Assembly (NCBI RefSeq): GCF_001039355.2 | Contig: NW_019775746.1 | Location: 1,512,524 to 1,576,523 of the forward strand | From: Lingula anatina | Lineage: Eukaryota > Brachiopoda > Lingulata > Lingulida > Lingulidae | Reading direction: 5' to 3' | Length of the DNA: 64,000 nt | In this document: piece after piece, positions 35,401 to 46,740 of the stretch | Numbering within the stretch: the first letter of the stretch is position 1 | How the letters are laid out: every line of letters starts with the position of its first letter | Notes under the pieces: generated by a model | Seen by the model: only the letters and a program-made list of their open reading frames with translations | Told to the model about the DNA's origin: nothing | Databases searched by the model: none | Program-made: the position numbers and the translations under genes

Positions 35401-36916
35401 GAAAAGAAACATAACAGAGTTCGACTATTGTTCCTGTAGGAGAAAGTTGATATTTGTCATTCTAAATTGTGCAATATCACCCAGTGACGTCATCGTGACG
35501 TCATCTGTGCTCTCAAAGATGTGCACAGTGAGCGTTCGTTTTTTAAATCTATTTATGATATCATAATTAGTACTGTTAGTGCTCATTTTGATGAAATCTG
35601 AATGTACATAAAATGCCGAGTCAGCATATTTAAGAAAGCGCCTCATCCGGGTTCTTGTGAATTTTGTGGTTGCCCCCCGATCCAAAATTGACAAACACCT
35701 AAGGGTCATTCATCGTGGAAAGTTTCATGCTTTTATCAACTTTTGCACAATTCTGGATATAATTTGAACTTAACCGCTTGACCATACTGACAGTCGCTTA
35801 CAATTTTGTCGCACGGCGCTCGTGGCAAATGTAAATTACGCTTATGCCTCGGTGACAACCGGCCTTACGGGCTAATACGGGCTGTTTGCATCCAATTGTT
35901 GCGCAGAATCTCACGTCCCACGCAAGACAAACTCAAGATTTTAGTACAATTTCCACGGCCATCGTTCCTTGCAATAAGCGCCCCTACTTGAAAAGAAATC
36001 TCATGTGGTCCTTGCTACTCGCAAGGCAGACTTTCCTTTACCTCTACGACCTCCACGGCCTTCGCAACAACCAAAAGTCGCAGGGGACATACGATCCTGA
36101 AATTCGTGCGTCCGGTTGTGACCGAGGCTTTAAATAGATCGAGTTTGCCTCTGGAGAATCAGCAATCACAAAACAGAGCTCGCAAAACATAACCAATCCT
36201 ACTATACACAGGTATCGTGATGTTGCGAATAATTGCATAAAGCATGTTTACCCTTGGCAACCACCTTTATCCATGATGATAACTGCCAGAAATCTTTAAA
36301 TTTGGAGAGCAATTTAACTGCGTAGTAGATTTGTATATCAGTATGGAAAAGACTTCTGTTTTTTCAATAAAATAAATCCCCGCTGTAATATGTCAGCGTC
36401 TGTTTATTGTCTCCATGACTACGATTACAAAAGATTCTTATTTATATGCGGTGATTCTTTTCATATTAAAATTCGTGAGCACCTGGCTAAATCGTTTGCC
36501 TTTTCTACAGGTGTTCAAGTGTATTTATACAATCGAACGCTTAATTCATTATGGTCTTTTTTAGTCCATTGTTAACCTTTTCTATAGGCGTTCACGCATA
36601 GGCATTCAATCTATGAATAAATTAATGCCATATTTATGTCAATTTCTAAGCATTTCCAGATGAATTAGGTCAACATGTACACTAAACGAAGCACAGATAT
36701 CAATAAATACGACATTCACCATGACTGCGATCTCTATATCCCTGCATTTTAAATTATAACCTTGAGTTTTGCTTACATTCCTCTTTTGTTATAGCACGAC
36801 TAACACAGCTATATAAATACAGGGGGCATGGGATCGGCTCCGCATCCGCGAACCATCACCCTCCACAAATTTCTGGAAGAAAAAGTGTGTGTGTTTTTGT
36901 AAGAGGATCAGTGCGT

Positions 36917-36958
<42 letters not shown>

Positions 36959-37513
36959 AGTGGGAAGATCACGCCAGATTTTCAACTTGAGTCTAAATAC
37001 AAATTCATTTTATTTAAAACGTTACAGGAGTGATGCGTAGATAATAAGCCTTTATTTCATTTATACATTATCATTCATTTAAGGAATATACTTCATTAAA
37101 CGAGGAAGTATATCACTCTTTAATCTTTTGAAATACAATACAATACGATTTTATCAGTATTGGAATGTTTCACAATTCTGTGAACTTAGGTAACAGAGGA
37201 CTATTCCAATAAAACTATTTGTATATGAATCTGCCTGACCTGGGCCTGGTGACCTTGTTACATTATATGATAATTTTCCCATATTGAAATGTTTTTTTTT
37301 TGTATCTACTCACAAGTGAAACTCCAAACCACGGGTAACAATCTTCTTACCTGTAAATTAGTTAGTACTTGAAGTTGTGCTGCTATTAACAATCAATGCA
37401 TTATGCCATATTGGGATTAGTGGATTTAGAATATGCCTGGGTTGGGACTGGTCCTGTGACATATATATAACATGGTGTAAGGAACCTTACCTTTCGTCTT
37501 CTCTTTTATCCAT
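29434..37513 (-). CDS. Mab-21/cGAS-like nucleotidyltransferase, gene A (intact)
   Basis: A cGAS-like receptor of the Mab-21 superfamily; known members sense nucleic acids and make cyclic dinucleotides. The second exon is 29434-31858. A 23-nt first exon at 37491-37513 (encoding MDKREDE plus two bases) joins it in phase, giving about 815 residues; a second candidate first exon lies at 36252-36274. An in-frame Met at 31804-31806 would alone give 790. Counting from that Met: GS of the nucleotide-binding motif at 129-130, the acidic pair in PIDIDVML at 153 and 155, and the third acidic position in STGDFVASF at 296. The C-terminal helical half has the family signature (FVLAERHLALSLNQVQRHVY; SSYHLKTTLFWLCERIPQDR). 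The 250-residue tail has two GGA(V/I)DAFS units and two copies of a module with DEH..(D/G)QEA and SGNKKNRL, ending KRAGQLDDIDLD. An internal duplication of about 27 residues follows the acidic pair. Enzymatic activity is inferred. Confidence 0.92.
31859..33289. other. Intron of gene A, no other gene recognised
   Basis: AT-rich sequence upstream of the large exon of gene A, inside its first intron under the model used here. A GC-richer patch at 32640-32760 has no reading frame or tRNA-like fold that I could recognise. Confidence 0.5.
33290..35770. mobile_element. Large foldback element with about 350-bp inverted arms
   Basis: Arms 33290-33640 and 35420-35770 are inverted copies. They share AATTGTGCAAAAGTTGATAA, CATGAAACTTTCCACGATGA, CAAAATTGACAAACACC-like and TGACGTCA...TGACGTCA.TGGGTGATAT stretches, at roughly 80-85% by eye. 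The 1.8-kb interior has no ORF but repeats degenerate units containing GGCCGCCA/GGCAGCCATTTTG at about 33740, 33890, 34665, 34845 and 35200. It lies in the first intron of cGAS-like gene A, and outer boundaries may extend beyond the arms. Confidence 0.75.
36252..36274 (-). other. Alternative first coding exon candidate for gene A
   Basis: A 23-nt exon encoding MDKGGCQ plus two bases, ending in donor GTAAAC. It has the same length, phase and position within a related upstream block as the first exons at 37491-37513 and 42520-42542. Splicing to 31858 would keep the frame. The adjoining upstream sequence (about 36280-36530) is related to 51340-51610 and, more weakly, to the regions upstream of the other two first exons. 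Confidence 0.55.
36897..36957. repeat. (GT)n and (GA)n microsatellite
   Basis: A GT-rich tract with an uninterrupted run near 36919-36947, followed by GAGAGAGAGA. Confidence 0.9.
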
Positions 37514-39130
37514 GGTGATTACTTGATTACTGTCAGATTGCACTTACATATGGAGGGAGAGAGATTCACTTCGATTTTCTATAAGCCATAAATATCTGTG
37601 GAAAAGACCCTAAATTACTGCAGCTGTCTTTCACTTGTCTGTTTATTGTCGCTATGACCACAGTTTCAAAACATGCCTTTTTATGCGGGGGTTTTTCTCT
37701 TGCGAAATTCAATAATGAAGTACGTCAACAGGCATATGGTTATTGATCCAGTGTTTGCCTTACCTGTAGGTGCTGAAATGCTTCGCATTTATTTAACCGT
37801 AGGCGATATTTAATTCGTTTTTAAACATACAAGCAAGCAAAAGGAATACAACTGATTTTGATTGTTTAATATCGGACCGAAAGAGTTTATAGATAGGAAT
37901 ATATGATCAAATGGGTGAAAGGGTTTTCAAAGAAACTGAAAAGGTAATTAAAGTAAGCATACTGACTATAGTGTCAGTATTTGGAGGCACAGTGAAACGT
38001 TAACACCATTATCTATTTCTGAGCATTTCCCAGGTATGAATAAAGGTTGCATTTCACAAAACTTAACAATATGGAAATAAACACAACAACTGTGTTCGCC
38101 CTCACCGATCTCCCACTATATATACGAGGCCAATTGAGTGATGATAATGCATTTAATGTCAAAATCTCGTTGGACAGCAGAAAAAGTTCCCATGAGTTAC
38201 CTAAAGGTACACTTGTGGATATCTGGTGAAAAATCAATATGTGACCCAGGTAGGGGTACAGTATCCCCACATTTCCAACTTCAGCCCTAAGTTCTGCTTA
38301 CAAGAGCATTGTTATGACACGAGTTGGTAAACAAATTGCGTTTCCTACATCAATAGTTGGCCTACTTGAGGTCTAGCCGTGGGGTATCCAATATCTCGCC
38401 ACAATGGATTTTATTTTTTAAACCGAGTGTGGTCGCACTTAATAAGCACATGCATTTTTGTAGTAGGATGTTCTTTTTATGGACGAGTGGGATTTATGTC
38501 ATTCATTTCAGGCCCCCATCCACTTCGTTTCATTTTCATACAATCAAATTCATGAAAACAGAACATAAGATTGTATATATTTTTCACAAAATAAACCAGG
38601 AAAAGTTTTGGATTATCTCGTTTATGAAGATCTCAAACTATCCTTTTTTTATTACTCTGCAGAACAAGCTCTATTTATTCATACTGACGCGGTTTTAATA
38701 TAGGGCTACAATGTATATTGTTCACTGTTTTCGGACCCTCCTCCCCCAACACACCCAAACTGCATGCCTGTACCCGAGAAGTGATCCCATTGCGGTAGAT
38801 GAGAACTAGACAGTGGTGGCAATGGAGAAGATCGGGCAAAGGGTTTACATTGAGAAATAAGGTCAAATTTATTAGAAATAGCCTGGGAGCCAAGATTATG
38901 ATAAGAATGAAAGAATTGTATCAATTCAAATCCTAAATAAGGCTCCCCAAAGATATCTTCATAAGTTTATATCGTGTTTTTTCTAAACTTTTTAAAGGTT
39001 TTTAAGTTTGGATCTCAATTACAAGGTTAATCGCGTTTAGATTCTTTTTTGTGTGCGGATTTATGGGATTAAAATGTACCTGAATGGAGGCAACGAAGTC
39101 GACTATCTGCCTTTGAATTTATTCTTCCTA
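37440..39130. repeat. Upstream block of gene A, duplicated at 42480-43990
   Basis: The first-exon region of gene A and about 1.6 kb above it match 42480-43990 in the same order. Shared landmarks include CTGTCTTTCA(C/A)..GTCTGTTT.TTGTC, TTTTTATGCGGGG, CATTCCATAATGAAGTA-like, ACCTGTAGGTGCT-like, GTGAAACGTTAACA and TCCAACTTCAGCCCTAAGTTC. A third partial copy is at 45540-46080. No coding frame is conserved apart from the 23-nt exon. Confidence 0.75.
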
Positions 39131-40204
39131 ATAAATAAAACTTTGTTTTCTGTACAACAAATGCGTAAAACTGATATAAATATTACCTGTGTTTAAGTGA
39201 GCCCAGTGAGATATCATAACATTGCAATCTAGTCAACTATGTTAATACACCATATGAACATAAATTGATAAATTGATTCATGTTCAGTGACTGAAAACAC
39301 GTTACTTTGGAAGCATATAGTTTATGATATGAACATAAGTACAAACGGGGTGCACCGTTTCTATTGTCTATATACAAATTACCAAGGTTCATAGTGGTCT
39401 AGTTTGAAAGGACACTATATACTGCTAGCACATTGGAAATGATAAAATTCTTTTACGGTACGTTAAGTACCAATATATGTTAATTGACACACCAAGTGAC
39501 GCTGGGTTTATATCTTTAAATACATTGGACTAATGTGATATTTAAACCAGAAAAAAACTAAAAATTGCTGCCATTCATTCTGTCTTGAAAAGAAGTGATA
39601 TGTAATTCAACTCATTTCACTCGGCAAGAACAAAGTAACGGAAGTTGTAGGTGTGATGAGGCACAACATGCACCCGCTACTGCATAAATACACAATAACT
39701 TCACTACAGTGTAGCAAAGCACAATACAATACAATTCAATGCAATGCAATGTAATGCAATGCAATGCAGTGCAATGCAATATAATACAATGCAATGCAAT
39801 GCAATGCAATGCAATGCAATGCAATACAATACAATGCAATACAATACAATGCAATGAGGGTGATAAAGCAGTCAAAACGATCATGATCTATTTAATTTGC
39901 TAAGGATCTTCTGTTTAATCTATCCTGGTTTAAAACTTATGGACGGTCGGTAGTAGATCGCAGTGGAGCAGTAGTGCGTGCATCCATTAAACATCGTGCT
40001 AGTAGGGTTGTGCCCCTCCTACTGAGGTGAAATCCATCTTCCCTGTGGTAATCTGGGGAGCTTAACACCTCATTTACTGCGATGAAATGTGCTTTCTGTT
40101 GGCCTCAAAGTTCTGCTTGAACAAGGTCATTGTACCGCTTTGCTCTCTCGTTAAAACATTGATTATGTTGACGATCCAGGATCCCTGTGAAATATATATC
40201 ACAG
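39131..40204. other. Intergenic between genes A and B, with a CAATG/CAATA repeat
   Basis: An AT-rich spacer with no gene. It contains a 135-bp tract (39720-39856) of pentanucleotides alternating CAATG and CAATA; reading frames through it are repeat artefacts. Confidence 0.8.
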
Positions 40205-42542
40205 TCAGGATATTTCATTTCTGTTGTCTGTTGCAGGCATTTTCAACAACCAATTTCCAACTTCCTTTATTAGGTTAAAGGGACTGTCCGAGTCGTTCCG
40301 TGAAAAGGCGTCTGCCGCTCCCCCTATTGCCCCCATGACACTGTCTGAGTCATTTTCTGACGAGTCGATCAGTATCTCTCTCATGGCTGTAAGCATACCT
40401 CCTGCGCCTTCATCCTCTGGTGATCCTGCACGCACCGGCTGTGTTTGAAGCTCCTGCAAAATATCTCTGAAAGGAGGTTTTGACAGCAAGTAAAACACCA
40501 GATCAAAGTGGAGGTCATATGTTGCTTGGATTTCGTCGAGGATTGCTTTTGGATTTTTACGGATCTCGCGCAAAATTTTAACATTTTTGTTGACTAATTG
40601 TTCATCTATGTAATCTATCATGTTGTTTTCCCGTATGAAATAGTTTGGGATGCACTTCTTGGAGAGAAAATCAATCAAGAGATCGAGAAAATCGTAAAAA
40701 CGTTGCCCCAGCCTTTCTTCTGTCCACCTTTTCACATAACCAGAATAACGTAGTCTTAAGGTGGTAAGTAGAAAGGACGCCGAGGTCTCCTAATCGGTGC
40801 TTGTGTATCAGTTTTATGATGCGGTAAACACGGCGCTGGCCTTGATTTAAGGACAAGGCAAGATGGCGCTCAGCTAAAGCAAAAGAGATCCTCCATTCGG
40901 TTGGACTATCTCTATCACCAGGATTGGCAACTGGAACAAAGTGGCATCCAAATTCGTCCACGGTCCTAACTTGCTCCGTACTAGGCCAACCGCTCGATCT
41001 ATTGCGACTAAGCCACTCGTGTGCTTCATGAGGAAACTCATTCCGCGGGAATGATCCAACAAGATCGCCTGTCAGAACAATGTTACGTTTGACACCAGAA
41101 AAAATCGGAAATTTGTATGATACCGTAGTACCATTAAAACTTACATTAAGCACTTTCCAAATTATTTTCAGTTTTTCTAACCCGGGCATCGGCTTTTTGA
41201 CGCAATATTGCACGATCCTGTTGCTCAGACATACATCCCCAGTTTGATCACGTTCCAAAATGCCTGGCACACAAAGCCAATGCTGTTCGTCCTGGAACTT
41301 GAGTTTGACATAACCGGGATGGCAGTTGTGACCATCAACAAACAACGCTGCCTGCTCTCTACGAGACGTGACTGCGGGGAAAAATGGCGATGTCAGTACT
41401 AGCATGACATCCGCATCTGATATTTCAAGGTGAGCTTTATGCTCTCTGTCAAACAAAAATGGGATCCCAAGGCCGTCAAAAAAGCTACCGAGAAACTTGA
41501 GCTGTAAGCTTTTGGTCGCATCTTTCATCTCTGGAAAGAAATGCCCTAATAACTTTTGAACTATATTGTGGCCAGTATGTTCGATATATTCATGAGGATA
41601 ATGATTATAACACCCGAAGTTTGTAAATACAAAGTCACCATAATATTTCCCCATTAGTGCTAGTAGTCCATTTTCTGATGTTTTATCTTCACCACAGGAT
41701 CTGATAATTGCATCCTTGAGAATTTTACATATCTCTTTGATTTTCTTTTCATCCTGAACTAAATCAATCCCAAATAGTTTTTAACTGCCCGGTGAAACGT
41801 TTTCATGAAAAACATCCCTTGGGGTAGCATCTCTGCTAAGTATTTTGAGAATTTTTCCATATCTTCAGTATTTTCAACGTTTCGTCTCGGTTGTCGTTCA
41901 TACGGAGGAGATCTAAAATTGAACGTAAACATAAATAAAAGGTTTACATGTAAACTGACCCAGTTAAAAAAGGCTTTATAAAAAGTTCCGTGGAAGGACT
42001 AACCCTTCTTCTACCACTATACCGCAATCGTTCTTGGAAACGGCGGAGTCCTGCTGATTATGCAGGGGTGACTTTCCAGTGACCTCTGAAACTTGTGACT
42101 GCGTTCCCATAAGCCCCATTGAGTGACCAAGGGGTAATTGACTATCGTTAATTACCCACTAGCAGCTTGAGTAGGCGTGCCAGACAATTAAGCCGCTTAC
42201 ACTGAATGCAATTTAGCAAAATCCCTGTAAAGTAAATCGATTCAGATAGTGCGATTGGTTTATGAGAACCGCCCGTAACCTCTGTAGAGGACACTGATTT
42301 GTAATTTGTAGATCTCGCTGAAGATAAGCCGGGTGATTATTTTTTTTACATTTTGAACCTTTTTGTATTAAGGGAAGGTGAAGTACCTTTACTATCATTT
42401 TTAAGCACTTTGCTGTTGCGAGGTCGATCATTATTTCACCTGGGCTTGCGTCCCAAAAGGTATGCGTATAAATTTCCATAAATGTAACATGTACATAGTA
42501 AATAGTTTCATAAGCTTACCTGTTACCTCTCCTGTTAGCCAT
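40205..42542 (-). pseudogene. Mab-21/cGAS-like gene B, disrupted by frameshifts
   Basis: Paralogue of A and C. First exon 42520-42542 (MANRRGN plus two bases, donor GTAAGC); second exon from 41912 (acceptor AG at 41913-41914) to a stop at 40205. The frame breaks twice. Near 41765-41800 the N-terminal helix (MEKFSKYLAEMLPQ) runs into a stop at 41759-41761 while the sequence continues in another frame. Near 40735 the segment matching ERIPQDRW in the paralogues is shortened and the frame shifts. Between the breaks the core is well kept: LGSFFDGLGIP, ISDADVMLVL, TGDLVGSFPRNEFP, ISFALAERHLALSLNQGQRR. The tail has one GAIGGAADAFSRND unit and lacks the DEH/QEA modules. Small sequencing errors could mimic this, but two separate shifts plus the short tail favour a real pseudogene. 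Confidence 0.85.
42100..42275. mobile_element. Short foldback element, diverged copy
   Basis: Ends GTTCCCATAAG and TTTATGAGAACC are near-complements. The interior GGGGTAATTGACTATCG and TGAATGCAATTTAGC matches the element at 125-345 (GGGGTAATTAACTATGG; CTGACTGCAATTTAGC). It lies in the intron between the two exons of pseudogene B. Confidence 0.55.
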
Positions 42543-45539
42543 GGCGAAAACTGCTGGAAAGATTTTACTTCCTATTAGCCCTAAGTATCTCTAGGAAATC
42601 CCAAATTCATTGCAGCTATCTTTCAATGTCTGTTTGTTGTCACTATGACTTCAGTTCCGAAAACTATTTTTATGCGGGGATTTTTCTGTTGCGACATTCC
42701 ATAATGAAGTAGGTCAACAAGTATGTGAGTATTGACCTCCAGTGTTTACCTTACCTGAAGGTGCTCATACGCTTCGCATCTATTAAATCTTAGGCGATAT
42801 TTATTTCGTTTTTAAATAAACAAGCATGCAAAAGAGATACAACCGACTTAAATTGTATTAAATCGAATTGAAAGAGCTTATAAATACGATCATATGATCA
42901 AAAGAATGAAAGTAATAAATGAGTGGATGAATGAATGAGTTTTTTTTAGGAAATTAAAAAGACCCAGTACAAAATAAGCATACTGCCTAGTTTCAGTATT
43001 TTGGGGTACACTGAAACGTTAACATCACTTTATATGAGCATTCCCCATGTGAATAAAGCATTTCATGAAACACATTGATACGCAACAACTGTATTTGCCC
43101 CCACTGATGTCTCCCTACTCTATATATCAGAGGCCAATTGACTGATAATAATTAATTCTATACCTAAATCCCGTTGGTCAGATGAAAATTTTACCATGGT
43201 TTACCTAAAATACATGTATATATGTGAATATCTAGTGAAAAAATCTATATGTGAACCTGGTAGGTGCACGGTTTGCCCACATTTCCAACTTCAGCCCTAA
43301 GTTCTCCTGACAAGATCATTGTTACCTGAACAGTGACACGACTGTGTCAACAAATAGGGTCACTTACATCAATAGTTGGCTTACTTGAGATCTAGCAGTG
43401 GGGTATCCAATATCTCGTCACAATGTATTTTTTTAATTCGAGTAAATAGGTACATACTTTTTGTAATAGGCCGTGCTTCTTATGGGTTAGTAGGATTTAC
43501 ATTTTTCATTTTAGACCGCCATTCGCCATATATTTAACTTCATGAAAAGGGATCATGAGACCGCAAATAAGCATTTCTCAAAATAGACCAGGAAAAGTTT
43601 GGGATTAAGCTCGTGGATTATGGATCATACACTACAGATCTCATACTCTCCTCTTTATTATTCTACAAAACAACCTGAATTAATTTATTCTAACTCGGTA
43701 AAAGTAGGTGTACAATGTACATGTAAGGTCAGATTTATTAAAAATAAAACCTGGGAGCCAAGGGTAAAAATTACAACCAAAAAGTTGTATAAATTCAAAG
43801 ACCCCAGAATTAATGCTCTACGAGGATACATTTAAATCTTATATCGTTTTTCTACCCGTTTTGAAAACTTTTGAAATTTGGAACCCAGGTAGAAGGCGAC
43901 TATGTTGAATTATTCTGCTTGTTCGTAGATTTATCCACTTCAGATGTTTCTGAATTGGGGCGATGTAGTCAACTTTCTTCCTTTGAATTTATATTTCTTA
44001 ACATGTGGGGATTTTTCGCTTTTGACATTCCATAATGAAGTATGCAAATATCTATATAAATGTAAAGTTACTTCAGATTTTTTTAATTCATAGGCGATAT
44101 TTCTTTTTTAAACAAACAAGTAAATTAAAAGATACAGTCGATTTAAATCGAAAAGAATATATAGATAGGAATAAATGAAATAATGGTCATGAATGACTGA
44201 ATAATGAATGAGTTTTTAATGAAATTGAACAGGGGCAGTATACACAAGTTAACATACTGACTCGTTTCAGTATATGGAGGCGCAGTGAACTGTAAACACC
44301 TGCATCTATTTCCGAGCTTTTCTCCCATATGAATAAAGATAGATTTAATGTCTCCTCACGTTTAAGTTATGCATGGAGGAGATTTTTTATGACACGACTG
44401 TGTAAACAAATGGGGTCAATTATATTTAAATTGCCCAACGCGTGCGGAGTCAATGCAACTACACGCATTAGAATATGATAATAATAATAATAATAATAAT
44501 AAAGGTTTATTGTGTTCTTTGCAATACCTAAGACATATATTGAATGTGTATGTATAAAAGTATAAAGATGCAGTATTAAAATAGTGCTTTAAGATAAATT
44601 CTAAATTATAAAAAACAATAATGAGGTTAAAAATGGTGATTCGTTGATCTTTTCAAAAGCTAAAAGTTCATGGATAAACCTTGATCATTGACACGTATAT
44701 AAACAGTATGGGATAAAAGTGTTTCTATATTTATTTTTCTGACAAAACATGTTGGTAAAACATATCTATAGACATTCCTTAGGTCCTTTTCTATGACACG
44801 AGTGTTAGGTAAAAGATGGTTTAATCTATGTGTACACAGTTTTATCTCATTAAATAATTTTTTGAACAAGTCAGTACGCCGAGATTTCTAGGTAGGTAAT
44901 TCAGTGGTGTACATTGTTCGTTGTAAGTGAGTTCAGGGTATATAATATGAAGAGCTCTTTTTTGGATGTTCTGTAAGGCTTTAGATTGCTGTGCGGTAAT
45001 TCCAGCATGCCATAGCTGACAAGCGTACTCAAGTGTTGGTCTGATATATTGCTTTTATAAATTTGTAAGAGGTCACATCTCGGCACCCCAGCGTGTTTGA
45101 CCATGCATAAGAAATACAGTCTAGATGCAACTCTTGAGAGAATTTTTTTCTATATGTAAGTCCCATTTCAATATGGAGCCATGAGTAAATGTACACTCGT
45201 CTTGAATTGTCTTGACTTGACTTGATACGACTTTCTCTGACGCCCTCTTATTGATGCTTTGTCTTTGTTCCCTCGTTCTGTCTTCCCGCATCCGTGCCAT
45301 GTGGCATCTCAGTACTGGAACCGGATTGCGACAGTGCTGGGGTCGTTGATCAGCTGTCTGTATGTGTTTTTTAGACTAAGCCAAGTTTGGCCAGTACTCA
45401 TTGAAAATTCCCCCGCATTAAATCAGAAGTGAAAGTTTACGTATAGAAATAATTATTTTAACAACACCAAGTGTCCGTCTGTTACATATATACTCTTTAT
45501 TTCATTAGGTTGCTTTCTTTGTATGGTTGGGTTTTATAT
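42543..45539. repeat. Duplicated upstream block of gene B and intergenic spacer
   Basis: 42480-43990 is the counterpart of 37440-39130. A shorter echo occurs at about 43990-44340, with GGGGATTTTTCGCTTTTGACATTCCATAATGAAGTAT and TAGGCGATATTTCTTT. An (AAT)n run lies at 44479-44503. No supported exon was found; short open frames around 44660-45100 have no splice context. Confidence 0.65.
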
Positions 45540-46080
45540 CATTCATTGCAGGCCGCTATCCGCTTCTTTGTTTCACTTCAGTGCATTCAAATACATGGTA
45601 ACAGGGCATGAGGACTCGTTCCTAATAAAGCTGTTGTTCTACGGAGATCAGTATAACTCAGTGGAGACTCCCGCTGAATGCAATCAGGTCATCGGATACT
45701 GAACACACCTCCTCCCGGCATGGGGATGATATGAGTACATTGGAAACAAAAGGCGGCGTGCTATTCTGCTTATCTGATTTCATTCAGATTGGATCGATCT
45801 ACGTAGAACGACAGTGTCATTAGAGATTGACCCAAAGATTTTACATGTAGATAACTTTACACAAGATAGACCAGGGATAGGTTTCGGATTAAGCTCGTGG
45901 TTTATAAGCCCCAACACTGCGGGTCTCATGTTTTCCTCTTTGTTAAGCTAACGCGGTTTAACGCGGTTAATATAGGCCTACAGATTATCCGATCTACTCT
46001 TCCAACACACACACGCACTCAAACACACAGCATGTCTGTACTCTAGCAGGGAAACCATTGCGGTAGATGAGAGACCGGCT
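45540..46080. repeat. Third partial copy of the upstream block
   Basis: Matches 38490-38900 and 43490-43830 in direct orientation: TCATTCATTGCAGGCCGC, then AAGCTCGTGGTTTATAAG (compare AAGCTCGTGGATTATGG at 43607), and ACGCGGTT..ATATAGG. This suggests that a third duplication unit once stood here. Confidence 0.6.
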
Positions 46081-46136
46081 GTTGGTGAGCAGTGGAAATG
46101 GAGATGGTATGGTATATATTTTCAGTAATTAGGTTT

Positions 46137-46740
46137 ACACAGACAAATTCATATGACGCACTTTAAATCAAATCGTCACACTAGGGAATATTTAATTAAA
46201 CGTATACTACCCGGTCGACGCGTTTGAATATCTTTGTGCGTAAAAACCCCTCCTGTGTAAATATCCTAAAGTTACATACTGGTATCATTCCTAATGCAGA
46301 TATTTTAAAATGATAAAACACCTATAATAAAGTACCCGATGTCGATATATCCTTTTGAAATATTAGAAAGTTGTGTTTGTCTTCAGAGTCTGACCGGGGG
46401 GTTAGATGTTAAATTTTCAATTAAATTAGTATAAAAATGTCTCCAGCCATTTTGAGTCATCGTGATGAAATTCTGAGCTGTAATATTTTGATGAAATTAG
46501 AGGTAAACCTGGAACTGCATTTCAGCTAGCGAAGTCTTATTGTTAAACTTTTTGCATTTTAGAAAAAAAAAAAAAAAAACAAGCTCACATTGCCTATAAT
46601 CATGTCAATATGGTAACATTTGCGTTGTGAGGACAGTTGTGTCCTGTACTACATTTATCCCGCACGCAGAGCACGTGACGATGGCGAGCGTTTGGAATGT
46701 GTGTTGTTGCTGTCTGTGTGAATCATTTCGAGAAATATTT
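46137..46740. repeat. Segmental duplicate of 25274-26240, without the inserted element
   Basis: Direct-orientation counterpart of the DNA upstream of the Cys-rich peptide gene. At 46409-46412 it has a single TTAA where the other copy carries a 339-bp element between two TTAA copies. An A run occupies 46563-46579. The homology stops before the TATA box and exons of the Cys-rich gene, and no copy of that gene is visible here. Confidence 0.75.

Noticed and set aside
36044-36238. Minus-strand 64-codon frame starting with a signal-peptide-like segment
   Set aside because: The hydrophobic start is suggestive, but the rest has no motif. It lies in repetitive-looking DNA between the foldback element and a first exon of gene A, and no splice or promoter context supports it.
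39612-39884. 90-codon minus-strand open frame
   Set aside because: It is a translation of the CAATG/CAATA pentanucleotide repeat.
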